Assembly: GCF_004379255.2 (NCBI RefSeq)
Contig: NC_056041.1
Span: 21,669,559 to 21,733,558 of the forward strand
DNA from: Salvia splendens
Lineage: Eukaryota; Streptophyta; Magnoliopsida; Lamiales; Lamiaceae
DNA: 64,000 nucleotides
Reading direction: 5' to 3'
The notes under the pieces are model-generated. The model was not told the DNA's origin and did not search any database. It was given only the letters and a program-made list of their open reading frames with translations. Positions 21,553-32,529 of this stretch are shown piece after piece. How positions within the stretch are numbered: the stretch's first letter is position 1; every line of letters starts with the position of its first letter. The translations under genes and the position numbers were made by a program.

Positions 21553-21558
21553 CAATCA
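21550..21558 (+). promoter_or_regulatory. Leaky-stop context UAG-CAR-YYA between gag-protease and pol
   Basis: The terminator is TAG followed by CAATCA, which fits the CAR-YYA hexamer known from tobamovirus readthrough. Because pol continues in the same frame, occasional suppression would make a Gag-Pro-Pol fusion. The sequence match is direct; function here is inference. Confidence 0.6.
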
Positions 21559-21585
21559 CAGCAGCCGGAGTCAGAGGCAGGAGAA

Positions 21586-24500
21586 ATGACCGAAGTCACA
21601 CCGGAGCCGAACTCGATGACAGTTCAGTTATACGAAGATGATCCATCCAGAACGGTCAAGATCGGTTTCGCGGGAACACCTCTGCTCCGGGAAAAGACCA
21701 TCCCGCTCCTCAAAGAGTACAAAGATGTCTTTGCGTGGTCTCCGCTGGACATGACCGGAGTGTCTTCCGAGGTAATTACACATCGGTTAAATATTGATCC
21801 CTCAGTCCGGCCTATAAAACAGAAGCAAAGACTCTTTGCGGCAGAAAGAAATCAAGTCATCCATGACGAAGTCCGCCAATTACTGAAAGCGGATGTATTA
21901 TTTGAAGTAAAATATCCTTCTTGGGTGGCCAATCCTGTGATGATCAAGAAAAAAGAAGGATGGCGGATGTGCATAGATTTTACCGATCTAAATAAGCACT
22001 GTCCTAAAGATTGCTACCCCCTTCCGAACATAGATAAAAAAGTAGAAGCTTTGATAGGCTTCGAAATTTTCTGTTTTCTTGATTTGTATAAAGGATACCA
22101 CCAAGTTTTAATGGATGAGAATGATGCTTCAAAAACGGCTTTCATTACTGACTTCGGCATTTTTGCTTATAAAAAGATGCCATTCGGTTTTAAAGAATGC
22201 CGGAGCCACATATCAAAGGATGGTAGACAAGCTATTTCGGCACCTGATCGGAAAAGAGGTTGAAGTCTATGTTGACGACATAGTTGTTAAAAGTAGAAGC
22301 ACTTCGGATTACGAAGACAATCTCAAATCAACTCTCGACGTGCTCAAAAAAGCCAACCTCAAACTCAATCCCCAAAAATGTACCTTTTTGGTAGATTCGG
22401 GAAAGTTTCTGGGTTGTTGGGTTTCAAAGGACGGACTCAAGGCAAATCCCCTAAAGGTTCAAGTTGTTCAGAACATGGCAATGCCGAAGTCCATACATGA
22501 TGTGCAAAGGCTAACTGGATGTCTAGCCGCACTGAATAGATTCCTTTCCCAAGCAGCCGAAAAACAACTGCCGTTCTTCAATGTTTTGAAGAAGGCACCA
22601 AAGTTTGAGTGGGGAGCCGAACAGAAAAAGGCTTTTGACGAACTCAAAAGTTATTTAGCCGAACTCCCTATTCTCTCTGCTCCAACAGATGCCGAAGTGA
22701 TATTCTTATATTTAGCGGCATCAGATCAAACCATTAGCGCGGTACTTGTACGAGAAGAAGGCCTAAAGCAGCGTCCTATCTACTTTACAAGCCGAGCATT
22801 AAGAGGTCCCGAAACAAGGTATCAATCTCTGGAAAAAATTGCTCTGGCATTAGTAAATGCAGCAAGGAGACTGCGGCCATATTTCTATGCTCACAAGGTA
22901 TGCGTCTTAACCGATCTTCCACTTCGGCAAGTTTTGACTAAGCCTGAAGCATCAGGCAGAATTGCCAAGTGGGCCATAGAGTTGGGAGAACATTCAATAG
23001 AATATCTACCTCGGAAAGCCATCAAGGGACAAGCCTTGGCAGATTTTCTGGTAGAGGCAAAGTTCGATCAAGCAATCCCTATTATTGCCGAACCGAAAAG
23101 CCCTACCAATGATGAACCAACACAGCCCCAGGAACCCGAAGTAGAGCCGCCGGACTGTTGGATTGGATTCGTAGATGGAGCTTCGAATAAGACGGGAAGT
23201 GGAGCTGGTATTCTACTTATCGCTCCCGACGGACACGAGGTAACTTATTCACTTCGGTTCTTATTCCCAACCAATAATAACGAAGCCGAATACGAAGCCC
23301 TTCTTGCCGGACTTCGGTTAGCGCAAAGTCTATTTATCAAATCTCTCAAAATCCATTGTGATTCACAAGTCATAGTGAATCACATGTTGGGTACAAGTGA
23401 AGCCCGAGATGAAAGGATGAAAAAATACTTGGACAAAGCGCAAAGCATTAGCCGAAGTTTCTCTTATTTTCGGATAATCCGCATTCCCAGAGCGGAAAAT
23501 GGCCGAGCAGATATTTTAAGCAAGTTGGCCTCATATCCGAGCTCAAAAGTGGAGGAATTACCGCACAGAAGCATTGATGATGCTGAGGTACTTTCAGTAA
23601 CCAGCTCGCCGAACTGGATGACGCCAATATCAAAGTATCTAGATCAAGGACAACTGCCCGAGGATAAGAGAGAAGCTCGGAAAATCACATGCCGAGCACT
23701 TCGGTATGAACTTCATGAAGGAGTCCTATATAGAAAGTCCTACCTTCAACCGTTATTGCGATGTGTAGGACCAGAAGAGACGGACTACATCCTTAGAGAA
23801 GTTCATGAAGGATCGTGCGGCAGCCACATCGGAGCTAGAGCTTTAGCTAAAAAAGTTCTGAGATGGGGATATTATTGGCCAACTATGGAACAAGAAGCAG
23901 TACAGCTCGTTAAGAAATGTACGAAGCGCCAAATCCATGCAAATATCCCAAGGATGCCGCAGACCGATCTATGTGCTATGCAAAGCCCTTGGCCTTTTAT
24001 GCAATGGGGCATAGACATAGTAGGACCACTACCACAAGCTCCTCGGCAAATGAAATTCTTGATCGTTGCCGTGGACTACTTCACAAAGTGGGTGGAGGCT
24101 GAACCATTAGCTACGATAACGAGCTCGAAGGCATTGGATTTTGTTTGGAAGAACATAGTTTGCCGATTTGGCATACCCCATATCCTCATTTCGGATAATG
24201 GGACTCAGTTCACCGACAAGACATTCAAGAATTGGTGCCAAGAGTTGAATATTCAACAGCGGTTCACTTCGGTCTCTCACCCACAAGCAAACGGACAAAC
24301 GGAAGTAACAAACCGTATTTTGGTGAAAGGATTAAAAGCTCGGTTAGAACAAGCCAAAGGACAATGGGTAGAAAATCTTCCTCAAGTCCTATGGTCTTAC
24401 CGAACTACACCAAAAACCTCCAACGGTGAAACTCCGTACAGTCTAGTGTACGGCACTGAAGCCGTAATTCCGGTTGAGATCGGCATACCCAGCCCCCGAA

Positions 24501-24847
24501 CACTCAATTTCTCAACAGAACTGAATGATGACGGACTGAGAGCCGAACTAGATCTTGCCGAAGAAAGAAGAGAACTGGCCTGCATAAAAGCAGCCAAGTA
24601 CAAGGAGCAAGTAACCCGGTATTATAACCAAAGGGTGAAAAAGCTGCAGTTTCAAGTGGGAGATCTCGTATTGAGAAACAATGAAGTAAGCCGAGCAGAA
24701 AAGCTGGGCAAACTTGAACCCACATGGGAAGGTCCGTATCGGGTGTCAGAAGTCCTGAGAAAAGGGTCTTATAAATTGACTCACATGTCAGGAGAACAAG
24801 TACCCCGAACATGGCATATTTCCAACCTCAAGAAGTTCCATTTGTAA
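21586..24847 (+). CDS. Pol of the Tat element: RT, RNase H, second RNase H, integrase (one frameshift)
   Basis: The first frame (21553/21586 to about 22195) covers the RT palm and fingers (GWRMCIDFTDLNKHCPKDCYPLP, FLDLYKGYHQVLM, KKMPFG). A single-base length change in a T run near 22189-22192 moves the remainder to another frame, which starts with the AGATYQ motif and contains YVDDIVVKS, the RT active site. The RNase H (LYLAASDQTISAVLVRE) follows, then the second RNase H (GFVDGASNKTGSGAG, NNEAEYEALLAGLRLA, HCDSQVIVNHM). The integrase comes last with zinc-finger HIGARALAKKVLRWGYYWP, catalytic Asp in WGIDIVGPLP and ISDNGTQF, and Glu in HPQANGQTEVTNR. In the zinc finger the second Cys of the CxxC pair is Arg (KKCTKRQ). 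The end is at 24847. Confidence 0.93.
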
Positions 24848-25187
24848 GAGACAAGGTCCGGTCAGTCTTGTATCTAGTTCGGTCCTAGGGATATGTGCTT
24901 TCATGTTTCTATTTGTCCTTTATGCTGGTCGTTTTATAAAAGTTTAAAATCTTTTTCGTCTTTTTTATTTGTCTTTATGTGCGTTTAGTCTCTATGTGCG
25001 TTTTGTCTCTTATAAATATTACTGAGGTATATTGATCTTTAAAGGCTGATCCCCTTTTTAGATCATGTATTAAAGACAATTGTGAGTCCAAGCTTCTAAG
25101 GAAGATACAAGATCACAATTCAGCTTAAGAAACAAGCAGTTCGTCTGAAACGGACTGCAATAAGCCGAAAACCACTTCGGTCAACCA

Positions 25188-25422
25188 GGGAAAGTCCAAT
25201 CCAAGCGATAAAACTCGTCAAATTAGGACACAAAGGGAAAGTCCAATCCAAGCGATAAAACTCGCCAAATTAGGACACAAAGGAAAAGTCCAATCCAAGC
25301 GATAAAACTCGCCAAATTAGGACACAAAAGGAAAGTCCAATCCAAGCGATAAAACTCGCCAAATTAGGACACAAAGGGAAAGTCCAATCCAAGCGATAAA
25401 ACTCGCCAAATAAGGACACAAA
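25188..25422 (+). repeat. 47-bp tandem repeat, five copies
   Basis: Five head-to-tail copies of a unit beginning GGGAAAGTCCAATCCAAGCG, nearly identical. It lies between pol and the antisense genes, where Tat elements usually carry variable tandem repeats. Confidence 0.95.
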
Positions 25423-25425
25423 CTA

Positions 25426-25712
25426 AGTCCGGTCAAAGAAGAGTTTACTTCATAAGACCAAGGACGGGTCCGGTCAAAGAAGAATTTACTTCATAAGACC
25501 GAAGACGAGTCCGGTCAAAGAAGAGTTTACTTCATAAGACCAAGGACGAGTCCGGTCAAAGAAGAATTTACTTCATAAGACCGAAGACGAGTCCGGTCAA
25601 AGAAGAGTTTTCTTCATAAGACCGAAGACGAGTCCGGTCAAAGAAGAGTTTTCTTCATAAGACTGAGGACGAGTCCGGCCAAAGAAGAGTTTTCTTCATA
25701 AGACCGCGGACG
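25426..25712 (+). repeat. 41-bp tandem repeat, seven copies
   Basis: Seven copies of a unit beginning GTCCGGTCAAAGAAGA, with alternating variants (GAGTTTAC, GAATTTAC, GAGTTTTC; CCAAGGACG versus CCGAAGACG). It directly follows the 47-bp array. The word GTCCGGTC also occurs in the LTR. Confidence 0.95.
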
Positions 25713-25856
25713 AGTACAATAAATGAAATAAAAAATCGCTGAACTGTAAATACGCAGTGATAGAAGCGAAATGAAAAAATTTCATTTATTAAGTCTTGTT
25801 CGGCATACAATTTCGCTGCCCTACGAGAAGGCGTTACACCATTACAAAGGACTATT

Positions 25857-26668
25857 CTACTGTCCACGGTTGCTAAAGTTGAGCCACCTATCCAAAAAAT
25901 CCTCATGATGCTGAGTTCGGGTGTTCCGAACAGTTGAAGAATAAGTAGGTCGACGAGATGCTCTGATCGACCTACCGCCCCTTCCCTGAGTCCGGGAAGT
26001 TCTAGCACCTCGGCGGCGAAGAGTCTCTTCACGAAGCATCCGCTGATCTTGCTCACTCATAATCACAACTCCTCTACGAACTTCAGGGCGTTCTCGTCTT
26101 GACATTTCCGGTTGCTCCGGAGTCCGTTGCTGACTTGGAGTACGTTCTCGTCTTGACGTTTCCGGTTCATCCTGAGTCCGTTGTTGGTTTGGAGTAGAAT
26201 CTTGAGCAAGTGGATTAGAGGTTTGAGTTGGAGTGTGAGCATCTGTTGGCGGGAAACGCCTAAGGAATCTCTTGATTGAGGGACGCCGGGAAAGAATGAT
26301 GTCGTACCGAGAAGCCAAGCGCCGCAATGACTTCACAACTTGTTGGCAAGCCGAGCTCTCCAGCGCATTGTTCTTCCGGAGTACATGAAGCTCCTCCCAC
26401 AGTTCATCAACTTGATTCTGAACTTCAGATATGGTCATTCCCCCGCGCCCGCAGATGAAATCCTCATATGCAGTCCTCTCAGCGATGACAGTGTTCAGCT
26501 CGGCCTCCAGATCTTTCTTTATGGACTTTAAGTCCTTATTGTTGGACTCCAGCTCCACTAACCGAGCCAAGAGTTCGTCATACTTCACCTGGTCATCTAT
26601 GGCTTTTTTCTCAGCTTCGTTTAAAGCCGAAGAGTATAGCCGCTTCCAGTGAAGTACCTCCAGCTCCT
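25857..26668 (-). CDS. Antisense coiled-coil protein of the Tat element (downstream antisense ORF)
   Basis: An open frame on the minus strand begins after an acceptor-like CTCTAAG at about 26670 (ELEVLHWKRLYSSALNEAEKK) or at an internal start near 26588, and ends at 25857. The first half is heptad-rich (LARLVELESNNKDLKSIKKD), the second half is Arg/Ser/Thr/Gln-rich with two near-repeats around SRRERTPSQQRTPEQPE. No catalytic motif is seen. It resembles the coiled-coil half of the neighbouring antisense gene in composition. It may be a separate gene or a later exon of that gene; the first exon was not located. Confidence 0.5.
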
Positions 26669-26891
26669 TAGAGTTAAGAATACAAAGCAGCTATGTCAGT
26701 TCGGCATTTCAGTTTACCGAGCAGGCAGTAAACCACAACAGGAGTAAAAGAGATTACAAAAAGCTATAAAGAAGACACGAGTGTAGAAAGAAGAATTTTT
26801 TCATTCACAAGAAAAATTTTTTACACAAGGAGGGCCTCAAGGCCATTTTACAAGGAGAGAAAGAAACTAAACTAAGAGAAGGGAGACGAAA

Positions 26892-28787
26892 TCATACTCC
26901 GCCAATTTCGTCTCCGGCTCCTCTGTGGGTTTCAGCCTCCTTCTCCTTGTCTACTTCGGCTTCAGCCTCGGCCTCCCTACTCCCTCCAGCCTGCTCGGTG
27001 CCCCCATCGCCGATCTGCTGCACCTCCTGCTCGGCATGCCCGTCGCCGGCCTACTGATCCGTCTGCTCGGTCTCCTTGCCGGCCTCGTTTTCCTGCCCAC
27101 CCTCTTCGTTAAAGATTGAAGCGGGTGAAACAGGTCCCAAGGAGGCAAAGATGGCCTCCATGTTCTCGTCCCGGTCAGCGCGGCAGTTACGGACTCTTTC
27201 AGCAGAGAGCAGGACCGAGGAAGAAGCAAGCTCCTCAAGGAGCGGCAGACTCTGGAGACGAGCTGAAATCTCTCGGCCATACAGCGGCAGGACGACTTCG
27301 GGTCCCTGCCCAGCGTTATCGGTCATCAATTTCAGCAGATCACCGATAAAGGCCGAAAATTGATTGCTCAAAAAGAGTTTCTCCGCGAAAACACGGAGAG
27401 CCTCCCCCTGAGCAACCACGGCGGCAGCCTCCCTCTGTTTAGATTGCTCTCTCTGGATGATGAGCTGGTTTTTGGCACGCTGAGCTTCATCCTGAGCCGA
27501 GATCCTAGCGGCCCTTGCCTTCTCAAAGTCTGCCCGAGCCTGTTCGGCCTGGTGACGAGCAGCATTCAACTTCCTCTGCATCTCAGCATAATCGTTGGAC
27601 GCTTTGGAGAGTTCAACGGCGACGAGCTTGGAGAGCATATTGTTCCTCTGAAAATGGAAAAAGGAAAAAGTCAACAGAGGGGCCACAAAAAATATAGGAA
27701 AAAAGCAAGGCCAGAAAATCAAGAAGAGAATTCACCTCTACAAAGTCCGTTGGCCATGCAAAAGGCTCACAGACATGTTCCGAAGGGGCCGCCAAGACAA
27801 TGTCTTTCTCCGGCGCTCTTGGGGGTTTCTGAATCTTCCCCTTCCCCTTTGCCGAAGTCGACTCCGGCTTTTTTGGATCCGAAGAAGAGGTCTTCTGCCT
27901 TTTCGGATTCTTCTCGGCATCAGACGCCGAGCCGGTGGCTTTCTGTCTCTCCGGCTCATTAGATTCGGAGGATTTGCGACCGAGCTTGTTTAGCATGTTC
28001 ACTGCCAAAAAGCAAGAAAACAAGGTTAGTCTTCGTCGTTAAAGCAGTAAAGCATAAAAAAGAAATCCTCACCCTCAGTCTCTTCGTCCGAAGACGAGCT
28101 ATCGAACACGAAGTCACCCTTGACGAGCTCAGATTCCGAGTACTGTTTCCTAATCATAGGAATCTTATTGAGCTCGCCCTCGAGCTCGTTCAACGGTTCT
28201 AACCGAGGATGAGGAATTACGGACTTCGGCCCTCTCCAGGGAAAGCACAGAGCCGCTGTCCTATTGTAAAAAAAGAAACGATTTTGCCATTTCGGCCATT
28301 TGGTTTTACAAAAGGCTCTAAAGGGCTGTAAATGGATCAAGTAAAACCAGGATCCCTTCCTCTTAAACTGAAAGAAATTAAGGATTGCCCTCAGAGACAG
28401 ATTCTTTCCTAATCTACGCAGTTCGGCAGCAAAGGCCGATAAGTGCCTCCAAGAATTCGGAGTCACTTGACCTAAAGGGAGTTGAAAAAAATCAAGAAGC
28501 TCTACAAAGGCAGGGGGAAGAGGGAAACGAAGCCCGCATTCCAAGCAGGCTTCGTAAACGGTGGCGTAACCCTCCGGCGGCGAATCAGCCCTATGAAGGT
28601 CGTAGGGAATTACCACTAAACCCCCAGGTAGAAAATATTTTCCGTGTAAGGATATCACAGTATCCTTACTCAAAATGCTCGGAAAATATTCTACCGTCTT
28701 CTCCCCGGACTTCTTCCGGCTAGAAGACCCCTTACCCCCCTTCCTACCGCTACCTGATTCAGAAACAGATTCAGAAGAAGAAGACAT
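26892..28787 (-). CDS. Antisense spliced gene of the Tat element (putative gypsy-type plant transposon domain)
   Basis: On the minus strand: exon 1 28787-28073, exon 2 28001-27736, exon 3 from 27647. The phases agree exactly and give 525 residues to a TAG at 27053-27051. Residues 1-25 are Ser-rich (MSSSSESVSESGSG). The following region (GYATVYEACLECGLRFPLPP, VELLDFFQLPLGQVTPNSW) matches the family known as putative gypsy-type transposon/plant transposon protein (PF04195 type). The C-terminal part is an Ala/Glu/Gln-rich coiled coil. After the TAG the frame remains open for 52 more codons to TGA at 26892, in similar acidic composition, so the TAG may be a recent nonsense change. Antisense ORFs at this place are known in Tat elements; their function is unknown. 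Confidence 0.75.
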
Positions 28788-29094
28788 GATTCTTACTCTC
28801 TGATGGTCGAAAGTCTGAAGAAAGTCTTGAAGAAGCGGAAGAAAATTTTTCGAAAAAGGGAGAGAATACAGAAGAAATAATCGCAAAAGTGTTTCCAATG
28901 ATGAAGAAAGGAAATATTTATCGGATTCGCAAAGGCATTTCAAATTCGTCGCACCGTTTCAAATCCCACTTTTTCCGGATTCTCTGGCCGGATTTGCTGT
29001 CACATTTAATGCAGACACGTGCGGAGCACGTCCCCTGACGTCAGCCTCCCCCTTACACTTATCCGAAATGCCGAAGTGATTCACTTCGCTTTTC

Positions 29095-29105
29095 GGGGGG
29101 GGTGG
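29095..29105 (+). other. Polypurine tract of the Tat element
   Basis: GGGGGGGGTGG immediately precedes the 3' LTR start at 29106. Confidence 0.85.
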
Positions 29106-29669
29106 TGATGGGATACGGACTAAACAACTAAACAATAATTGCGAGCCCAATAGCAGTGACGGCCCATCAGCCCAAAACCCAAGAAAGAATATCAGTTCGG
29201 CACAACCAAAGAGTCCGGTCACAGCCTATAGCTCGGTAAAAGCCGACCAATCGAGCTCAACTCTCAGATCGGCAAAAGCTGATCGGCAAAGTTCAGCAGT
29301 TCGGTCTCAGTATTCGACCGAACAAGGAGATAGTGGACCCATGCAGGATCTCCACGACCTCCATTACACCCACGATCTATTTAGTGGTATTAAGCAGTTA
29401 TCAACCCCACTACCAGGGCTGCAAACCACGATCTTAGTTCGAATGTATAAATAGAACTTAGATCAGATAGACCAGGGTTAAGCTCTCTAGATCCTGAATC
29501 TTATAGCAAATCAGTATTGTAATCTGTAAGCGAGACCAAGCAATACAAATTTGCCCTCTCTTCTTCCCGTGGACGTAGATTTACCTCAGTAAATCGAACC
29601 ACGTAATTTCCCGTGTTGTGATCATTTATTACTTGCATTTATTCCCATAAAAAATTCGCCACATCATCA
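29106..29669 (+). repeat. 3' LTR of the Tat element
   Basis: 564 bp, one substitution relative to the 5' LTR (position 29649). TATA box at about 29446. Confidence 0.97.
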
Positions 29670-29921
29670 ATAAACATGAAAATAAGAATGTAATATTAAA
29701 AATATGCTTGACCGAAAATAAGATCATATGATTCATACAAATGTGAAAAATCCGAATTATCATAAATCAAATAATTTATCGTCTATCATAAAAATTGGAA
29801 AAACAGAAAAGTTACGTTATGCCGTACAAAATAAATAGCGTAAGATTAGGATAACATATATAATCAGGTTTAATAAGATTACATCAATGACATGGCAATA
29901 ATCAAGATTGAGCCCAATATA

Positions 29922-30010
29922 CTAGCATACCCAGGCCCACCACCCCTAGCATACCCAGGCCCACTACCCCTAGCATACCCAGGCCCACCACCCCTAGCAT
30001 ACCGAAGCCC
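29922..30010 (+). repeat. 24-bp tandem repeat upstream of eIF3e
   Basis: Three full copies and one partial copy of CTAGCATACCCAGGCCCACC(A/T)CCC. It ends 96 bp before the start codon at 30107, so it probably lies in the promoter or leader. Confidence 0.93.
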
Positions 30011-31568
30011 AACTCACTTCTTTACGAAAATGAAAATCCAATTAATTAATATTTTAATTCTTGAAAACCTTGTTCAATTCCGGCATCCCTCAGTTAATCG
30101 GAAACAATGGCGTCGAAATTCGACCTGACGCCGCGGATAGCGCCGAATCTGGATAGGCATCTGGTGTTCCCGCTGCTCGAGTTCTTGCAAGAGAGAGGAT
30201 TGTATCCCGAGGAAGATATTTTGAAGGCGAAGATTGAGCTTCTCAACCACACTAATATGGTAGATTACGCCATGGATATTCACAAATCTCTCTACCGCTC
30301 TGACGATGTTCCTCAGGGTGTGTATTTTTTTTTTCTGTTTTTCCTGAAAATTTGGATTATAATGTGTTGTTAGGATTTAGGAAGACGTCTGTGGTGTGTA
30401 TTTGATTGCTTGGTGCAATGACGGATTTCGATTTGATCATTTCGGTAGCAAATTTTCGTATGTTAGGGTTGTAATTCCAGCTATTTTAGGGTTTGGCGTT
30501 TCAGGTTTTCTTCCAGTTGCTCATTTCTATAGTCCGAATTCAATGTTGTTTTATGTGTGGATTTAGTTTTGCTAGTTCTGATCGTGTGAATGTTGATATG
30601 TTTATTGTGCTCATTCTTCCACTGCTATTAAAAATCTTTGTATTTGTTGCTGTTGGTTTACATAAGACATGATCTATAGGAGAGCCGAGGTGGTCGGTAG
30701 GCTGAAGGCATTGGAAGACGGGGCTGCTCCTTTGATTGGATTTCTGCAGAATCCTCAAGCAGTGCAGGAATTAAGGGCTGACAAACAGTACAATTTACAG
30801 ATGCTTAAAGAGCGATTTCAGGTTGCGTCTCCTTCATTTTAGAAACTTCATGATCATCTCTTCTTTCAGAAGAGTGATATGTGATTTTCACACTTGTGGA
30901 TGTGGTTTACTTGCAATTTGTATTTGATTGTCTGTTACATTTATTGATGAATCTATGTTTTTTTGTTGTTTCGCAGATTGGCCCTGAGCAGATTGATGCA
31001 TTGTACGATTATGCCAAGTTCCAATTTGAATGTGGAAACTACTCTGGTGCTGCTGATTATCTGTATCAGTACAGAGCCTTGTGTACCAACAGTGACAAAA
31101 GTTTGAGTGCATTATGGGGGCAGTTGGCAGCAGAGGTCCTGATGCAAAATTGGGATATTTCCCTGGAGGAGCTTAACCATTTGAAGGAAATCATTGACTC
31201 CAAGGTTGTTTGGTGCACATATTGAGACTCTTAAGGTTGTTTATTTGTGTTTTTAAAAATCTAATAAGTATGCCTTTGCAGAATTTCTCTTCCCCCCTGA
31301 ATCAAGTCCAAAATAGAATATGGTTAATGCACTGGAGTCTCTTCATCTTCTTCAACCATGATAATGGAAGAACTCAGATTATTGACTTGTTTAATCAAGA
31401 CAAGTATGTTTCTTAACTCTTTGTTCTTTTAGATGTTTCTTTGTGCAGTCTGCTATATGATGATATATCATTTCTGTTTTCGAAAAATTTCATCTTTCCC
31501 AATGAAGTTGAAGAAGGGGAACAATAAATTGTAATCAACTGCCTACTTACTTGTAGGTATCTGAATGC

Positions 31569-31736
31569 CATTCAAACAAATGCACCCCACCTTTTACAGT
31601 ACCTGGCTACTGCCTTCGTTGTGAACAAAAGGAGAAGGCCACAGTTTAAGGAATTCATAAAGGTTATCCAGCAAGAGCAGTACTCTCATGATGATCCCAT
31701 TATGTCATTCAAACAAATGCACCCCACCTTTTACAG
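31569..31736 (+). repeat. 31-bp direct repeat in eIF3e exon 5
   Basis: CATTCAAACAAATGCACCCC and the following 11 bases (ending TTACAG) at 31569-31599 recur exactly at 31706-31736. The second copy is the insertion that breaks the frame. Confidence 0.97.
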
Positions 31737-32145
31737 AGTTTCTGGCTTGCATCTATGTCAACTATGACTTTGATGGAGCTCAGAAGAAAATGAGAGTGTG
31801 AAGAAGTAAATTTCCTTAACTCCAAAAGCTCCTCATTCATGTCTCTGATGTGATCCTTTGAATATATATCATTTTTTAAAAACTGTTTGATTGTGCAGGC
31901 TATATTGAATGACCCATTTCTTGGAAAAAGAATCGAAGAGGGAAATTTCACAACTGTACCTCTGAGAGATGAATTTCTTGAAAATGCTTGCCTCTTCATC
32001 TTTGAGACATACTGGCACATTCATCAGCTCATCGATATGGGGTATGTACCTGAAATTGTTCTTAAACTACTGTTTTTAACTTTGCCATCTTGATGTAACT
32101 CAGTTAATACTTACGAATGTTCATATTCCGCATCTTTGGCTCAGT

Positions 32146-32529
32146 CAATGTTATCAATCTCGTATGGCGGCTTATGGCGGTTCGCCTAAAAACCGCCACA
32201 GGGATATGGCATATTAGTATGACGGATATGGCGGTCAATAATTAAATAAATAAAATAATACTTATATATTTATATATAATTCAAAAATTAGAAAATAATA
32301 AAAATATAACATCTAAAACTATTAAAACAATTAAAAAGCATAAAATACAACTCTAATCTCCATGTTTCTTGAATAATGCCCCATTCCTAAATGCAGTACA
32401 CACGCAATGTTGTCAAATGGCAAGTATGGCGGTGCTATGGCAGCAGCGCCATGGTACTATGGCTTTTCCATCACCGAACGCCATGCCATAGCGCCATGGC
32501 ACCGCCATAGCTGCTATTTGATAACATTG
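32146..32529. mobile_element. hAT-type MITE in eIF3e intron 6
   Basis: 384 bp with ends CAATGTTATCAA and TTGATAACATTG, flanked by the 8-bp duplication GGCTCAGT (32138-32145 and 32530-32537), as expected for hAT. Subterminal zones are palindromic and rich in ATGGCGG and CCGCCAT words; the middle is AT-rich. Confidence 0.93.

Larger units (their letters stand above)
18835..29669 (+). mobile_element. Ty3/gypsy LTR retrotransposon, Tat type, full length
   Basis: Identical-length LTRs (564 bp each) begin TGATGGGATACGG and end CATCATCA. The 5-bp duplication ATAAA flanks the element at 18830-18834 and 29670-29674. It has a primer site just after the 5' LTR, a G-rich polypurine tract just before the 3' LTR, gag-protease, then RT, RNase H, a second archaeal-type RNase H, and integrase, then repeats and antisense genes. 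The extra RNase H between RNase H and integrase, plus antisense genes before the 3' LTR, places it in the Tat group (Ogre/Retand-like). Length is 10.8 kb. One RT frameshift and a substituted Cys in the integrase zinc finger suggest this copy is not autonomous. Confidence 0.96.

Noticed and set aside
22185..22195. Programmed frameshift site in the Tat RT
   Set aside because: The frame relation does not fit the classical -1 slippery heptamer, and RT interiors are not recoding sites; a mutation or error is simpler.
25188..25712. Possible CRISPR-like array
   Set aside because: Units are head-to-tail without unique spacers, in a plant retroelement.
31705..31736. 31-nt intron in eIF3e exon 5 (GT...AG)
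   Set aside because: Too short for plant splicing, does not restore the family frame, and is an exact copy of upstream exon sequence.
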